From Megachile rotundata (taxonomy: Eukaryota; Arthropoda; Insecta; Hymenoptera; Megachilidae), in the NCBI RefSeq assembly GCF_050947335.1, contig NW_027473594.1, positions 151,161-215,160 of the forward strand: a DNA stretch of 64,000 nucleotides, read 5' to 3'. Both the position numbers and the translations under genes were made by a program. This document shows, piece by piece, positions 39,231 through 53,654 of this stretch (positions are counted from its first letter, which is position 1; the number at the start of each line of letters is the position of its first letter). The notes under the pieces were generated by a model. The model ran no database searches. It was not told where the DNA came from and saw only the letters and a list, made by a program, of their open reading frames with translations.

Positions 39231-41352
39231 GTAATTGTCGTTCTATCGATCATATAAGCATAATATGGCTAATAATATGAGTTAGATTGATAATAATAAG
39301 AGTAATAAGTATAGCAATTGTCGTTCTATTGGTCATATAACCATAATATGGCTAATAATATGAGTTAGATTGATAATAATAAGAGTAATGGGTATTGTAA
39401 TTGTCGTTCTATCGATCATATAAGCATAATATGGCTAATAATATGAGTTAGACTGATAATAGTGGGTGTAATAAGTATAGTAATTGTCGTTCTATCGGTC
39501 ATATAAGCACAATATGGCTAATAATATGAGTTATATTGATAATAATGAGAGTAATAGGTATAGTAATTTTCGTTCTATCGATCATATAAGCATAATATGG
39601 CCAATAATATGAGTTAGATTGATAATAATAAGGGGTAATAAGTATAGTAATTGTCGTTCTATCGATCATATCTTCATAATATGGTTAATAATATGAGTTA
39701 GAATGGTAATAATAAGAGTAATCAGTATAGTAATTGTCGTTCTATCGGTCATATAACCATAATATGGCTAATAATATGAGTTAGATTGATAATAATAAGA
39801 GTAATGAGTATTGTAATTGTCGTTCTATCGATCATATAAGCATAATGTCGCTAATAATATGAGTTAGGTTGATAATAATAGGAGTAATACGTATAGTAAT
39901 TGTCGTTCTATAGATCATATAAGCATAATATGGCTAATAATATGAGTTAGATTGATAATATTAAGAGTAATAAGTATAGTAATTGTCGTTCTATCGGTTA
40001 TATAACCAAAATATGGCTAATAATATGAGTTAGATTGATAACAGTGAGTGTAATAAGTATAGTAATTTTCGTTCTATCTATCATATAAGCATAATATGGC
40101 TAATAATATGAGTTAGATTGATAATAATAAGAGTAATAAGTATAGTAATTGTCGTTCTATCGATCATATAAGCATAATATGGCCAATAATATGAGTTAGA
40201 TTGATAATAATAAGAGTAATAATTATAGTAATTGTCGTTCTATCGATCATATCTGCATAATATGGTTAATAATATGAGTTGGATTGATAAGAGTGAGTGC
40301 AATAAGTATAGTAATTTTCGTTCTATCGATCATATAAGCATAATATGGCTAATAATATGAGTTAGATTGATAATATCAAGAGTAATAAGTATAGTAATTG
40401 TCGTTCTATCGATCATATAAGCAAAATATGGCTAATAATATGAGTTAGATTGAAAATAATAAGAGTAATGAGTATAGTAATTGTCGTCCTATCGATCATA
40501 TAGGCATAATATGGATAATAATATGAGTTAGATTGATAATAATAAGAGTAGTAAGTATAGCAATTGTCGTTCTATCGATCATATAAGCATAATATGGCTA
40601 ATAATATGAGTTAGATTGATAATAATAAGAGTAATAAGTATAGTAATTGTCATTCTATCGGTCATATAACCATAATATGGCTAATAATATGAGTTAGATT
40701 TATAATAATAAGAGTAATAAGTATAGTAGTTTTCGTTCTATCGATCATATAAGCATAATATCGCTAATAATGAGTTAGATTGATAACAATAAGAGTAATG
40801 AGTATAGAAATTGTCATCCTATCGATCATATAGGCATAATATGGCTAATAATATGAGTTAGATTGATAATAATAGGAGTAATAAGTATAGTAATTGTCGT
40901 TCTATCGGTCATATAACCATAATATGGCTAATAATATGAGTTAGATTGATAATAGTGAGTGTAATAAGTATAGTAATTGTCGTCCTATCGATCATATAAG
41001 CATAATATGGATAATAATATGAGTTAGATTGATAATAATAAGAGTAGTAAGTATAGCAATTGTCGTTCTATCGATCATATAAGCATAATATGGCTAATAA
41101 TATGAGTTAGATTGATAATAATAAGAGTAATAAGTATAGTAATTGTCATTCTATCGGTCATATAACCATAATATGGCTAATAATATGAGTTAGATTTATA
41201 ATAATAAGAGTAATAAGTATAGTAATTTTCGTTCTATCGATCATATAAGCATAATATGGATAATAATATGAGTTAGATTGATAATAACAAGAATAATAAG
41301 TATATTAATTGTCGTCCTATCGATCATATAGGCATAAAATGGCTAATAATAT

Positions 41353-41432
41353 GTGTTAGATTGATAATAATAAGAGTAATAAGTATAGTAGTTGTTCCAT
41401 CGACGATATGAGCATAATATGGTAAATACTAT
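41353..41432 (+). repeat. Representative 80-bp marker monomer
   Basis: This monomer reads GTTGTTCCATCGACGATATG where the canonical copy has GTCGTTCTATCGATCATATA, losing 3 bp and several substitutions' worth of identity. It is followed by ATGGTAAATACTATGAG. CCATCG positions of this form are 3922, 6492, 7817, 9889, 11463, 12456, 13200, 14193, 16265, 17673, 34432, 38994, 41397, 45210, 48691, 52504, 55238, 56148, 57888, 60624 and 61535. Their spacings are whole monomers once known indels are counted, making it the best ruler for the array. Confidence 0.92.
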
Positions 41433-44400
41433 GAGTTAGATTGATAATAATAAGAATAATAAGTATAGTAATTGTCATTCTATCGATCATATAAGCATAA
41501 TATGGCTAATAATATGAGTTAGATTGATAATAATAAGAGTAATAAGTATAGTAATTGTCGTCCTATCGATCATATAAGCATAATATGGCTAATAATATGA
41601 GTTAGATTGATAATAATAAGAGTAATGAGTATAGTAATTGTCGTCCTATCGATCATATAGGCATAATATGGCTAATAATATGAGTTAGATTGATAATAAT
41701 AAGAGTAATAAGTATAGTAATTGTCGTTCTATCGATCATATAAGCATAATATGGCTAATAATATGAGTTAGATTGATAATAATAAGAGTAATAAGTATAG
41801 CAATTGTCGTTCTATTGGTCATATAACCATAATATGGCTAATAATATGAGTTAGATTGATAATTATAAGAGTAATGGGTATTGTAATTGTCGTTCTATCG
41901 ATCATATAAGCATAATATGGCTAATAATATGAGTTAGACTGATAATAGTGGGTGTAATAAGTATAGTAATTGTCGTTCTATCGGTCATATAAGCACAATA
42001 TGGCTAATAATATGAGTTATATTGATAATAATGAGAGTAATAGGTATAGTAATTTTCGTTCTATCGATCATATAAGCATAATATGGCCAATAATATGAGT
42101 TAGATTGATAATAATAAGGGTAATAAGTATAGTAATTGTCGTTCTATCGATCATATCTTCATAATATGGTTAATAATATGAGTTAGAATGGTAATAATAA
42201 GAGTAATCAGTATAGTAATTGTCGTTCTATCGGTCATATAACCATAATATGGCTAATAATATGAGTTAGATTGATAATAATAAGAGTAATGAGTATTGTA
42301 ATTGTCGTTCTATCGATCATATAAGCATAATATCGCTAATAATATGAGTTAGGTTGATAATAATAGGAGTAATACGTATAGTAATTGTCGTTCTATAGAT
42401 CATATAAGCATAATATCGCTAATAATATGAGTTAGATTGATAATAATAAGAGTAATGAGTATAGAAATTGTCGTTCTATCGGTCATATAACCATAATATG
42501 GCTAATAATATGAGTTAGATTGATAATAGTGAGTGTAATAAGTATAGTAATTGTCGTTCTATCGGTCATATAAGCACAATATGGCTAATAATATGAGTTA
42601 GATTGATAATAATGAGAGTAATAAGTATAGTAATTGTCGTTCTATCGATCATATAAGCATAATATGGTTAATAATATGAGTTAGATTGATAATAATAAGA
42701 GTAATAAGTATAGTAATTGTCGTTCTATCGATCATATAAGCATAATATGACTAATAATAAGAGTTAGATTGATAACAGTGAGTGTAGTAAGTATAGTAAT
42801 TGTCGTTCTATCGGTTATATAACCAAAATATGGCTAATAATATGAGTTAGATTGATAACAGTGAGTGTAATAAGTATAGTAATTGTCGTTCTATCGGTCA
42901 TATAAGCACAATATGGCTAATAATATGAGTTAGATTGATAATAATGAGAGTAATAAGTATAGTAATTGTTGTTCTATCGATCATATAAGCATAATATGGC
43001 CAATAATATGAGTTAGATTGATAACAATAAGAGTAGTGAGCATAGTAATTGTCGTTCTATCGATCATATCTGAATAATATGGTTCATAATATGAGTTGGA
43101 TTGATAATAATAAGAGTAATGAGTATAGTAATTGTCGTTCTATCGATCATATCTGCATAATAAGCTAATAATATGAGTTAGATTGATAATAATAAGAGTA
43201 ATGAGTATTGCAATTGTCGTTCTATCGATCATATCTGCATAATAAGCTAATAATATGAGTTAGATTGATAATAATAAGAGTAATGAGTATTGCAATTATC
43301 GTTCTATCGATCATATCTGCATAATATGGTTAATAATATGAGTTAGATTGATAATAATAAGAGTAATAAGTATAGTAATTGTCGTTCTATCGATCATATA
43401 AGCATAATATGACTAATAATATGAGTTAGATTGATAACAGTGAGTGTAGTGAGTATAGTAATTGTCGTTCTATCGGTTATATAACCAAAATATGGCTAAT
43501 AATATGAGTTAGATTGATAACAGTGAGTGTAATAAGTATAGTAATTTTCGTTCTATCGATCATATAAGCATAATATGGCTAATAATATGAGTTAGATTGA
43601 TAATATTAAGAGTAATAAGTATAGTAATTGTCGTTCTATCGATCATATAAGCATAATATGGCTAATAATATGAGTTAGATTGATAATAGTAAGAGTAATG
43701 AGTATAGTAATTGTCGTACTATCGATCATATAAACATAATATATCTAATAATATGAGTTAGAATGATAATAATAAGAGTAATTATTATAGTAATTGTCGT
43801 TCTATCGATTATATCTGCATAATATGGTTAATAATATGAGTTAGATTGATAATAATAAGAGTAGTGAGTATAGTAATTATCGTTCTATCGATCATATCTG
43901 CATAATATGGTTCATAATATGAGTTGGATTGATAACAGTGTGTGCAATAAGTATAGTAATTGTCGTTCTATCGGTTATATAAACAAAATATGGCTAATAA
44001 TATGAGTTAGATTGATAACAGTGAGTGTAATAAGTATAGTAATTTTCGTTCTATCGATCATATAAGCATAATATGGCTAATAATATGAGTTAGATTGATA
44101 ATATTAAGAGTAATAAGTATAGTAATTGTCGTTCTATCGGTTATATAACCAAAATATGGCTAATAATATGAGTTAGATTGATAACAGTGAGTGTAATAAG
44201 TATAGTAATTTTCGTTCTATCTATCATATAAGCATAATATGGCTAATAATATGAGTTAGATTGATAATAATAAGAGTAATAAGTATAGTAATTGTCGTTC
44301 TATCGATCATATAAGCATAATATGGCCAATAATATGAGTTAGATTGATAATAATAAGAGTAATAATTATAGTAATTGTCGTTCTATCGATCATATCTGCA

Positions 44401-45566
44401 TAATATGGTTAATAATATGAGTTAGATTGATAATAATAAGAGTAATGAGTATAGTAATTGTCGTTCTATCGGTTATATAACCGAAATATGGCTAATAATA
44501 TGAGTTACATTGATAACAGTGAGTGTAATAAGTATAATAATTTTCGTTCTATCTATCATATAAGCATAATATGGCTAATAATATGAGTTAGATTGATAAT
44601 AATAAGAGTAATAAGTATAGTAATTGTCGTTCTATCGATCATATAAGCATAATATGGCCAATAATATGAGTTAGATTGAAAATAATAAGAGTAATAATTA
44701 TAGTAATTGTCGTTCTATCGATCATATCTGCATAATATGGTTAATAATATGAGTAGGATTGATAAGAGTGAGTGCAATAAGTATAGTAATTTTCGTTCTA
44801 TCGATCATATAAGCATAATATGGCTAATAATATGAGTTAGATTGATAATATCGAGAGTAATAAGTATAGTAATTGTCGTTCTATCGATCATATAAGCAAA
44901 ATATGGCTAATAATATGAGTTAGATTGAAAATAATAAGAGTAATGAGAAGAGTAATTGTCGTCCTATCGATCATATAGGCATAATATGGATAATAATATG
45001 AGTTAGATGGATAATAATAAGAGTAGTAAGTATAGCAATTGTCGTTCTATCGATCATATAAGCATAATATGGCTAATAATATGAGTTAGATTGATAATAA
45101 TAAGAGTAATAAGTATAGTAATTGTCATTCTATCGGTCATATAACCATAATATGGCTAATAATATGAGTTAGATTTATAATAATAAGAGTAATAAGTATA
45201 GTAGTTGTTCCATCGACGATATGAGCATAATATGGTAAATACTATGAGTTAGATTGATAATAATAAGAGTAGTGAGTATAATAATTATCGTTCTATCGAT
45301 CATATCTGCATAATATGGTTAATAATATGAGTTGGATTGATGAGAGTGAGTGCAATAAGTATAGTAATTTTCGTTCTATCGATCATATAAGCATAATATG
45401 GCTAATAATATGAGTTAGATTGATAATAATAAGAGTAATGAGTATTGCAATTGTCGTTCTATCGATCATATCTGCATAATATGGTTAATAATATGAGTTA
45501 GATTGATAATAATAAGAGTAATAAGTATAGTAATTGTCGTTCTATCGATCATATAAGCATAATATG

Positions 45567-45815
45567 GCCAATAATATGAGTTAGATTGATAATAATAAGA
45601 GTAATAAGTATAGTAATTGTCGTCCTATCGATCATATAAGCATAATATGGCTAATAATATGAGTTAGATTGATAATAATAAGAGTAATGAGTATAGTAAT
45701 TGTCGTCCTATCGATCATATAGGCATAATATGGCTAATAATATGAGTTAGATTGATAACAATAAGAGTAATAAGTATAGTAATTGTCGTTCTATCGATCA
45801 TATAAGCATAATATG
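45567..45815 (+). repeat. Three-monomer (249-bp) insertion in copy 1
   Basis: After this point the offset between the two 88-monomer copies falls from 7294 to 7045 bp, a loss of exactly 249 bp or three monomers. The extra monomers carry GTCGTCCTATCG, then AATGAGTATAG with ATAGGCATAATATGG, then GATAACAATAAGAG. The same trio type also follows at 46.35-46.53 kb. Since copy 2 reads straight through (near 52860), this could be a gain in copy 1 or a loss in copy 2. Confidence 0.85.
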
Positions 45816-46524
45816 ACTAATAATATGAGTTAGATTGATAACAGTGAGTGTAGTAAGTATAGTAATTGTCGTTCTATCGGTTATATAACCAAAATATGGC
45901 TAATAATATGAGTTAGATTGATAACAGTGAGTGTAATAAGTATAGTAATTTTCGTTCTATCGATCATATAAGCATAATATGGCTAATAATATGAGTTAGA
46001 TTGATAACAGTGAGTGTAATAAGTATAGTAATTTTCGTTCTATCGATCATATAAGCGTAATATGGCTAATAATATGAGTTAGATTGATAATATTAAGAGT
46101 AATAAGTATAGTAATTGTCGTTCTATCGGTTATATAACCAAAATATGGCTAATAATATGAGTTAGATTGATAACAGTGAGTGTAATAAGTATTGTAATTT
46201 TCGTTCTATCTATCATATAAGCATAATATGGCTAATAATATGAGTTAGATTGATAATAATAAGAGTAATAAGTATAGTAATTGTCGTTCTATCGATCATA
46301 TAAGCATAATATGGCCAATAATATGAGTTAGATTGATAATAATAAGAGTAATAAGTATAGTAATTGTCGTCCTATCGATCATATAAGCATAATATGGCTA
46401 ATAATATGAGTTAGATTGATAATAATAAGAGTAATGAGTATAGTAATTGTCGTCCTATCGATCATATAGGCATAATATGGCTAATAATATGAGTTAGATT
46501 GATAATAATAAGAGTAATAAGTAT

Positions 46525-49500
46525 AGTAATTGTCGTTCTATCGATCATATAAGCATAATATGGCTAATAATATGAGTTAGATTGATAATAATAAGAGTAA
46601 TAAGTATAGCAATTGTCGTTCTATTGGTCATATAACCATAATATGGCTAATAATATGAGTTAGATTGATAATAATAAGAGTAATGGGTATTGTAATTGTC
46701 GTTCTATCGATCATATAAGCATAATATGGCTAATAATATGAGTTAGACTGATAATAGTGGGTGTAATAAGTATAGTAATTGTCGTTCTATCGGTCATATA
46801 AGCACAATATGGCTAATAATATGAGTTATATTGATAATAATGAGAGTAATAGGTATAGTAATTTTCGTTCTATCGATCATATAAGCATAATATGGCCAAT
46901 AATATGAGTTAGATTGATAATAATAAGGGTAATAAGTATAGTAATTGTCGTTCTATCGATCATATCTTCATAATATGGTTAATAATATGAGTTAGAATGG
47001 TAATAATAAGAGTAATCAGTATAGTAATTGTCGTTCTATCGGTCATATAACCATAATATGGCTAATAATATGAGTTAGATTGATAATAATAAGAGTAATG
47101 AGTATTGTAATTGTCGTTCTATCGATCATATAAGCATAATGTCGCTAATAATATGAGTTAGGTTGATAATAATAGGAGTAATACGTATAGTAATTGTCGT
47201 TCTATAGATCATATAAGCATAATATGGCTAATAATATGAGTTAGATTGATAATATTAAGAGTAATAAGTATAGTAATTGTCGTTCTATCGGTTATATAAC
47301 CAAAATATGGCTAATAATATGAGTTAGATTGATAACAGTGAGTGTAATAAGTATAGTAATTTTCGTTCTATCTATCATATAAGCATAATATGGCTAATAA
47401 TATGAGTTAGATTGATAATAATAAGAGTAATAAGTATAGTAATTGTCGTTCTATCGATCATATAAGCATAATATGGCCAATAATATGAGTTAGATTGATA
47501 ATAATAAGAGTAATAATTATAGTAATTGTCGTTCTATCGATCATATCTGCATAATATGGTTAATAATATGAGTTGGATTGATAAGAGTGAGTGCAATAAG
47601 TATAGTAATTTTCGTTCTATCGATCATATAAGCATAATATGGCTAATAATATGAGTTAGATTGATAATATCAAGAGTAATAAGTATAGTAATTGTCGTTC
47701 TATCGATCATATAAGCAAAATATGGCTAATAATATGAGTTAGATTGAAAATAATAAGAGTAATGAGTATAGTAATTGTCGTCCTATCGATCATATAGGCA
47801 TAATATGGATAATAATATGAGTTAGATTGATAATAATAAGAGTAGTAAGTATAGCAATTGTCGTTCTATCGATCATATAAGCATAATATGGCTAATAATA
47901 TGAGTTAGATTGATAATAATAAGAGTAATAAGTATAGTAATTGTCATTCTATCGGTCATATAACCATAATATGGCTAATAATATGAGTTAGATTTATAAT
48001 AATAAGAGTAATAAGTATAGTAGTTTTCGTTCTATCGATCATATAAGCATAATATCGCTAATAATGAGTTAGATTGATAACAATAAGAGTAATGAGTATA
48101 GAAATTGTCATCCTATCGATCATATAGGCATAATATGGCTAATAATATGAGTTAGATTGATAATAATAGGAGTAATAAGTATAGTAATTGTCGTTCTATC
48201 GGTCATATAACCATAATATGGCTAATAATATGAGTTAGATTGATAATAGTGAGTGTAATAAGTATAGTAATTGTCGTCCTATCGATCATATAAGCATAAT
48301 ATGGATAATAATATGAGTTAGATTGATAATAATAAGAGTAGTAAGTATAGCAATTGTCGTTCTATCGATCATATAAGCATAATATGGCTAATAATATGAG
48401 TTAGATTGATAATAATAAGAGTAATAAGTATAGTAATTGTCATTCTATCGGTCATATAACCATAATATGGCTAATAATATGAGTTAGATTTATAATAATA
48501 AGAGTAATAAGTATAGTAATTTTCGTTCTATCGATCATATAAGCATAATATGGATAATAATATGAGTTAGATTGATAATAACAAGAATAATAAGTATATT
48601 AATTGTCGTCCTATCGATCATATAGGCATAAAATGGCTAATAATATGTGTTAGATTGATAATAATAAGAGTAATAAGTATAGTAGTTGTTCCATCGACGA
48701 TATGAGCATAATATGGTAAATACTATGAGTTAGATTGATAATAATAAGAATAATAAGTATAGTAATTGTCATTCTATCGATCATATAAGCATAATATGGC
48801 TAATAATATGAGTTAGATTGATAATAATAAGAGTAATAAGTATAGTAATTGTCGTCCTATCGATCATATAAGCATAATATGGCTAATAATATGAGTTAGA
48901 TTGATAATAATAAGAGTAATGAGTATAGTAATTGTCGTCCTATCGATCATATAGGCATAATATGGCTAATAATATGAGTTAGATTGATAATAATAAGAGT
49001 AATAAGTATAGTAATTGTCGTTCTATCGATCATATAAGCATAATATGGCTAATAATATGAGTTAGATTGATAATAATAAGAGCAATAAGTATAGCAATTG
49101 TCGTTCTATTGGTCATATAACCATAATATGGCTAATAATATGAGTTAGATTGATAATTATAAGAGTAATGGGTATTGTAATTGTCGTTCTATCGATCATA
49201 TAAGCATAATATGGCTAATAATATGAGTTAGACTGATAATAGTGGGTGTAATAAGTATAGTAATTGTCGTTCTATCGGTCATATAAGCACAATATGGCTA
49301 ATAATATGAGTTATATTGATAATAATGAGAGTAATAGGTATAGTAATTTTCGTTCTATCGATCATATAAGCATAATATGGCCAATAATATGAGTTAGATT
49401 GATAATAATAAGGGTAATAAGTATAGTAATTGTCGTTCTATCGATCATATCTTCATAATATGGTTAATAATATGAGTTAGAATGGTAATAATAAGAGTAA

Positions 49501-52500
49501 TCAGTATAGTAATTGTCGTTCTATCGGTCATATAACCATAATATGGCTAATAATATGAGTTAGATTGATAATAATAAGAGTAATGAGTATTGTAATTGTC
49601 GTTCTATCGATCATATAAGCATAATATCGCTAATAATATGAGTTAGGTTGATAATAATAGGAGTAATACGTATAGTAATTGTCGTTCTATAGATCATATA
49701 AGCATAATATCGCTAATAATATGAGTTAGATTGATAATAATAAGAGTAATGAGTATAGAAATTGTCGTTCTATCGGTCATATAACCATAATATGGCTAAT
49801 AATATGAGTTAGATTGATAATAGTGAGTGTAATAAGTATAGTAATTGTCGTTCTATCGGTCATATAAGCACAATATGGCTAATAATATGAGTTAGATTGA
49901 TAATAATGAGAGTAATAAGTATAGTAATTGTCGTTCTATCGATCATATAAGCATAATATGGTTAATAATATGAGTTAGATTGATAATAATAAGAGTAATA
50001 AGTATAGTAATTGTCGTTCTATCGATCATATAAGCATAATATGACTAATAATAAGAGTTAGATTGATAACAGTGAGTGTAGTAAGTATAGTAATTGTCGT
50101 TCTATCGGTTATATAACCAAAATATGGCTAATAATATGAGTTAGATTGATAACAGTGAGTGTAATAAGTATAGTAATTGTCGTTCTATCGGTCATATAAG
50201 CACAATATGGCTAATAATATGAGTTAGATTGATAATAATGAGAGTAATAAGTATAGTAATTGTTGTTCTATCGATCATATAAGCATAATATGGCCAATAA
50301 TATGAGTTAGATTGATAATAATAAGAGTAGTGAGTATAGTAATTGTCGTTCTATCGATCATATCTGCATAATATGGTTCATAATATGAGTTGGATTGATA
50401 ATAATAAGAGTAATGAGTATAGTAATTGTCGTTCTATCGATCATATCTGCATAATAAGCTAATAATATGAGTTAGATTGATAATAATAAGAGTAATGAGT
50501 ATTGCAATTGTCGTTCTATCGATCATATCTGCATAATAAGCTAATAATATGAGTTAGATTGATAATAATAAGAGTAATGAGTATTGCAATTGTCGTTCTA
50601 TCGATCATATCTGCATAATATGGTTAATAATATGAGTTAGATTGATAATAATAAGAGTAATAAGTATAGTAATTGTCGTTCTATCGATCATATAAGCATA
50701 ATATGACTAATAATATGAGTTAGATTGATAACAGTGAGTGTAGTAAGTATAGTAATTGTCGTTCTATCGGTTATATAACCAAAATATGGCTAATAATATG
50801 AGTTAGATTGATAACAGTGAGTGTAATAAGTATAGTAATTTTCGTTCTATCGATCATATAAGCATAATATGGCTAATAATATGAGTTAGATTGATAATAT
50901 TAAGAGTAATAAGTATAGTAATTGTCGTTCTATCGATCATATAAGCATAATATGGCTAATAATATGAGTTAGATTGATAATAGTAAGAGTAATGAGTATA
51001 GTAATTGTCGTACTATCGATCATATAAACATAATATATCTAATAATATGAGTTAGAATGATAATAATAAGAGTAATTATTATAGTAATTGTCGTTCTATC
51101 GATTATATCTGCATAATATGGTTAATAATATGAGTTAGATTGATAATAATAAGAGTAGTGAGTATAGTAATTATCGTTCTATCGATCATATCTGCATAAT
51201 ATGGTTCATAATATGAGTTGGATTGATAACAGTGTGTGCAATAAGTATAGTAATTGTCGTTCTATCGGTTATATAAACAAAATATGGCTAATAATATGAG
51301 TTAGATTGATAACAGTGAGTGTAATAAGTATAGTAATTTTCGTTCTATCGATCATATAAGCATAATATGGCTATTAATATGAGTTAGATTGATAATATTA
51401 AGAGTAATAAGTATAGTAGTTGTCGTTCTATCGGTTATATAACCAAAATATGGCTAATAATATGAGTTAGATTGATAACAGTGAGTGTAATAAGTATAGT
51501 AATTTTCGTTCTATCTATCATATAAGCATAATATGGCTAATAATATGAGTTAGATTGATAATAATAAGAGTAATAAGTATAGTAATTGTCGTTCTATCGA
51601 TCATATAAGCATAATATGGCCAATAATATGAGTTAGATTGATAATAATAAGAGTAATAATTATAGTAATTGTCGTTCTATCGATCATATCTGCATAATAT
51701 GGTTAATAATATGAGTTAGATTGATAATAATAAGAGTAATGAGTATAGTAATTGTCGTTCTATCGGTTATATAACCGAAATATGGCTAATAATATGAGTT
51801 ACATTGATAACAGTGAGTGTAATAAGTATAATAATTTTCGTTCTATCTATCATATAAGCATAATATGGCTAATAATATGAGTTAGATTGATAATAATAAG
51901 AGTAATAAGTATAGTAATTGTCGTTCTATCGATCATATAAGCATAATATGGCCAATAATATGAGTTAGATTGAAAATAATAAGAGTAATAATTATAGTAA
52001 TTGTCGTTCTATCGATCATATCTGCATAATATGGTTAATAATATGAGTAGGATTGATAAGAGTGAGTGCAATAAGTATAGTAATTTTCGTTCTATCGATC
52101 ATATAAGCATAATATGGCTAATAATATGAGTTAGATTGATAATATCGAGAGTAATAAGTATAGTAATTGTCGTTCTATCGATCATATAAGCAAAATATGG
52201 CTAATAATATGAGTTAGATTGAAAATAATAAGAGTAATGAGAAGAGTAATTGTCGTCCTATCGATCATATAGGCATAATATGGATAATAATATGAGTTAG
52301 ATGGATAATAATAAGAGTAGTAAGTATAGCAATTGTCGTTCTATCGATCATATAAGCATAATATGGCTAATAATATGAGTTAGATTGATAATAATAAGAG
52401 TAATAAGTATAGTAATTGTCATTCTATCGGTCATATAACCATAATATGGCTAATAATATGAGTTAGATTTATAATAATAAGAGTAATAAGTATAGTAGTT

Positions 52501-53400
52501 GTTCCATCGACGATATGAGCATAATATGGTAAATACTATGAGTTAGATTGATAATAATAAGAGTAGTGAGTATAATAATTATCGTTCTATCGATCATATC
52601 TGCATAATATGGTTAATAATATGAGTTGGATTGATGAGAGTGAGTGCAATAAGTATAGTAATTTTCGTTCTATCGATCATATAAGCATAATATGGCTAAT
52701 AATATGAGTTAGATTGATAATAATAAGAGTAATGAGTATTGCAATTGTCGTTCTATCGATCATATCTGCATAATATGGTTAATAATATGAGTTAGATTGA
52801 TAATAATAAGAGTAATAAGTATAGTAATTGTCGTTCTATCGATCATATAAGCATAATATGACTAATAATATGAGTTAGATTGATAACAGTGAGTGTAGTA
52901 AGTATAGTAATTGTCGTTCTATCGGTTATATAACCAAAATATGGCTAATAATATGAGTTAGATTGATAACAGTGAGTGTAATAAGTATAGTAATTTTCGT
53001 TCTATCGATCATATAAGCATAATATGGCTAATAATATGAGTTAGATTGATAACAGTGAGTGTAATAAGTATAGTAATTTTCGTTCTATCGATCATATAAG
53101 CGTAATATGGCTAATAATATGAGTTAGATTGATAATATTAAGAGTAATAAGTATAGTAATTGTCGTTCTATCGGTTATATAACCAAAATATGGCTAATAA
53201 TATGAGTTAGATTGATAACAGTGAGTGTAATAAGTATTGTAATTTTCGTTCTATCTATCATATAAGCATAATATGGCTAATAATATGAGTTAGATTGATA
53301 ATAATAAGAGTAATAAGTATAGTAATTGTCGTTCTATCGATCATATAAGCATAATATGGCCAATAATATGAGTTAGATTGATAATAATAAGAGTAATAAT
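46525..53400 (+). repeat. 88-monomer HOR block, copy 2
   Basis: Near-identical second copy of 39230-46353. Shared rare markers include AATGTCGCTAATAAT (39845 and 47139), GATAATTATAAG (about 41860 and 49154), ATATATCTAATAAT, AGTAGGATTG, ATATCGAGAG and GAGAAGAGTAATTG. One private difference is CTATTAATATG near 51372, which is inherited by the later copy near 56757 and so places that copy's origin here. Confidence 0.88.
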
Positions 53401-53654
53401 TATAGTAATTGTCGTTCTATCGATCATATCTGCATAATATGGTTAATAATATGAGTTAGATTGATAATAATAAGAGTAATGAGTATAGTAATTGTCGTTC
53501 TATTGGTCATATCTGCATAATATGTTTCATAATATGAGTTGGATTGATAACTGTGAGTGCAATAAGTATAGTAATTGTCGTTCTATCGGTTAATTAACCA
53601 AAATATGGCTAATAATATGAGTTAGATTGATAACAGTGAGTGTAATAAGTATTG

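Larger units (their letters stand above)
39230..46353 (+). repeat. 88-monomer HOR block, copy 1
   Basis: This block aligns with about 46525-53400 at an offset of 7294 bp, 88 monomers once two 80-bp, one 81-bp and two 82-bp monomers are counted. Checkpoints include 41581 with 48875, 43162 with 50456, 44469 with 51763 and 45001 with 52295. Copy 1 differs by an extra G at 39632-39635 and by a three-monomer insertion at about 45567-45815. It contains the 81-bp monomer (40691-40771), the 6-monomer order of 3 kb, the ATAAGC pair, the GTACTATCG cassette and the rare GAGAAGAGTAATTG and AGTTAGATGG monomers. Confidence 0.88.
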
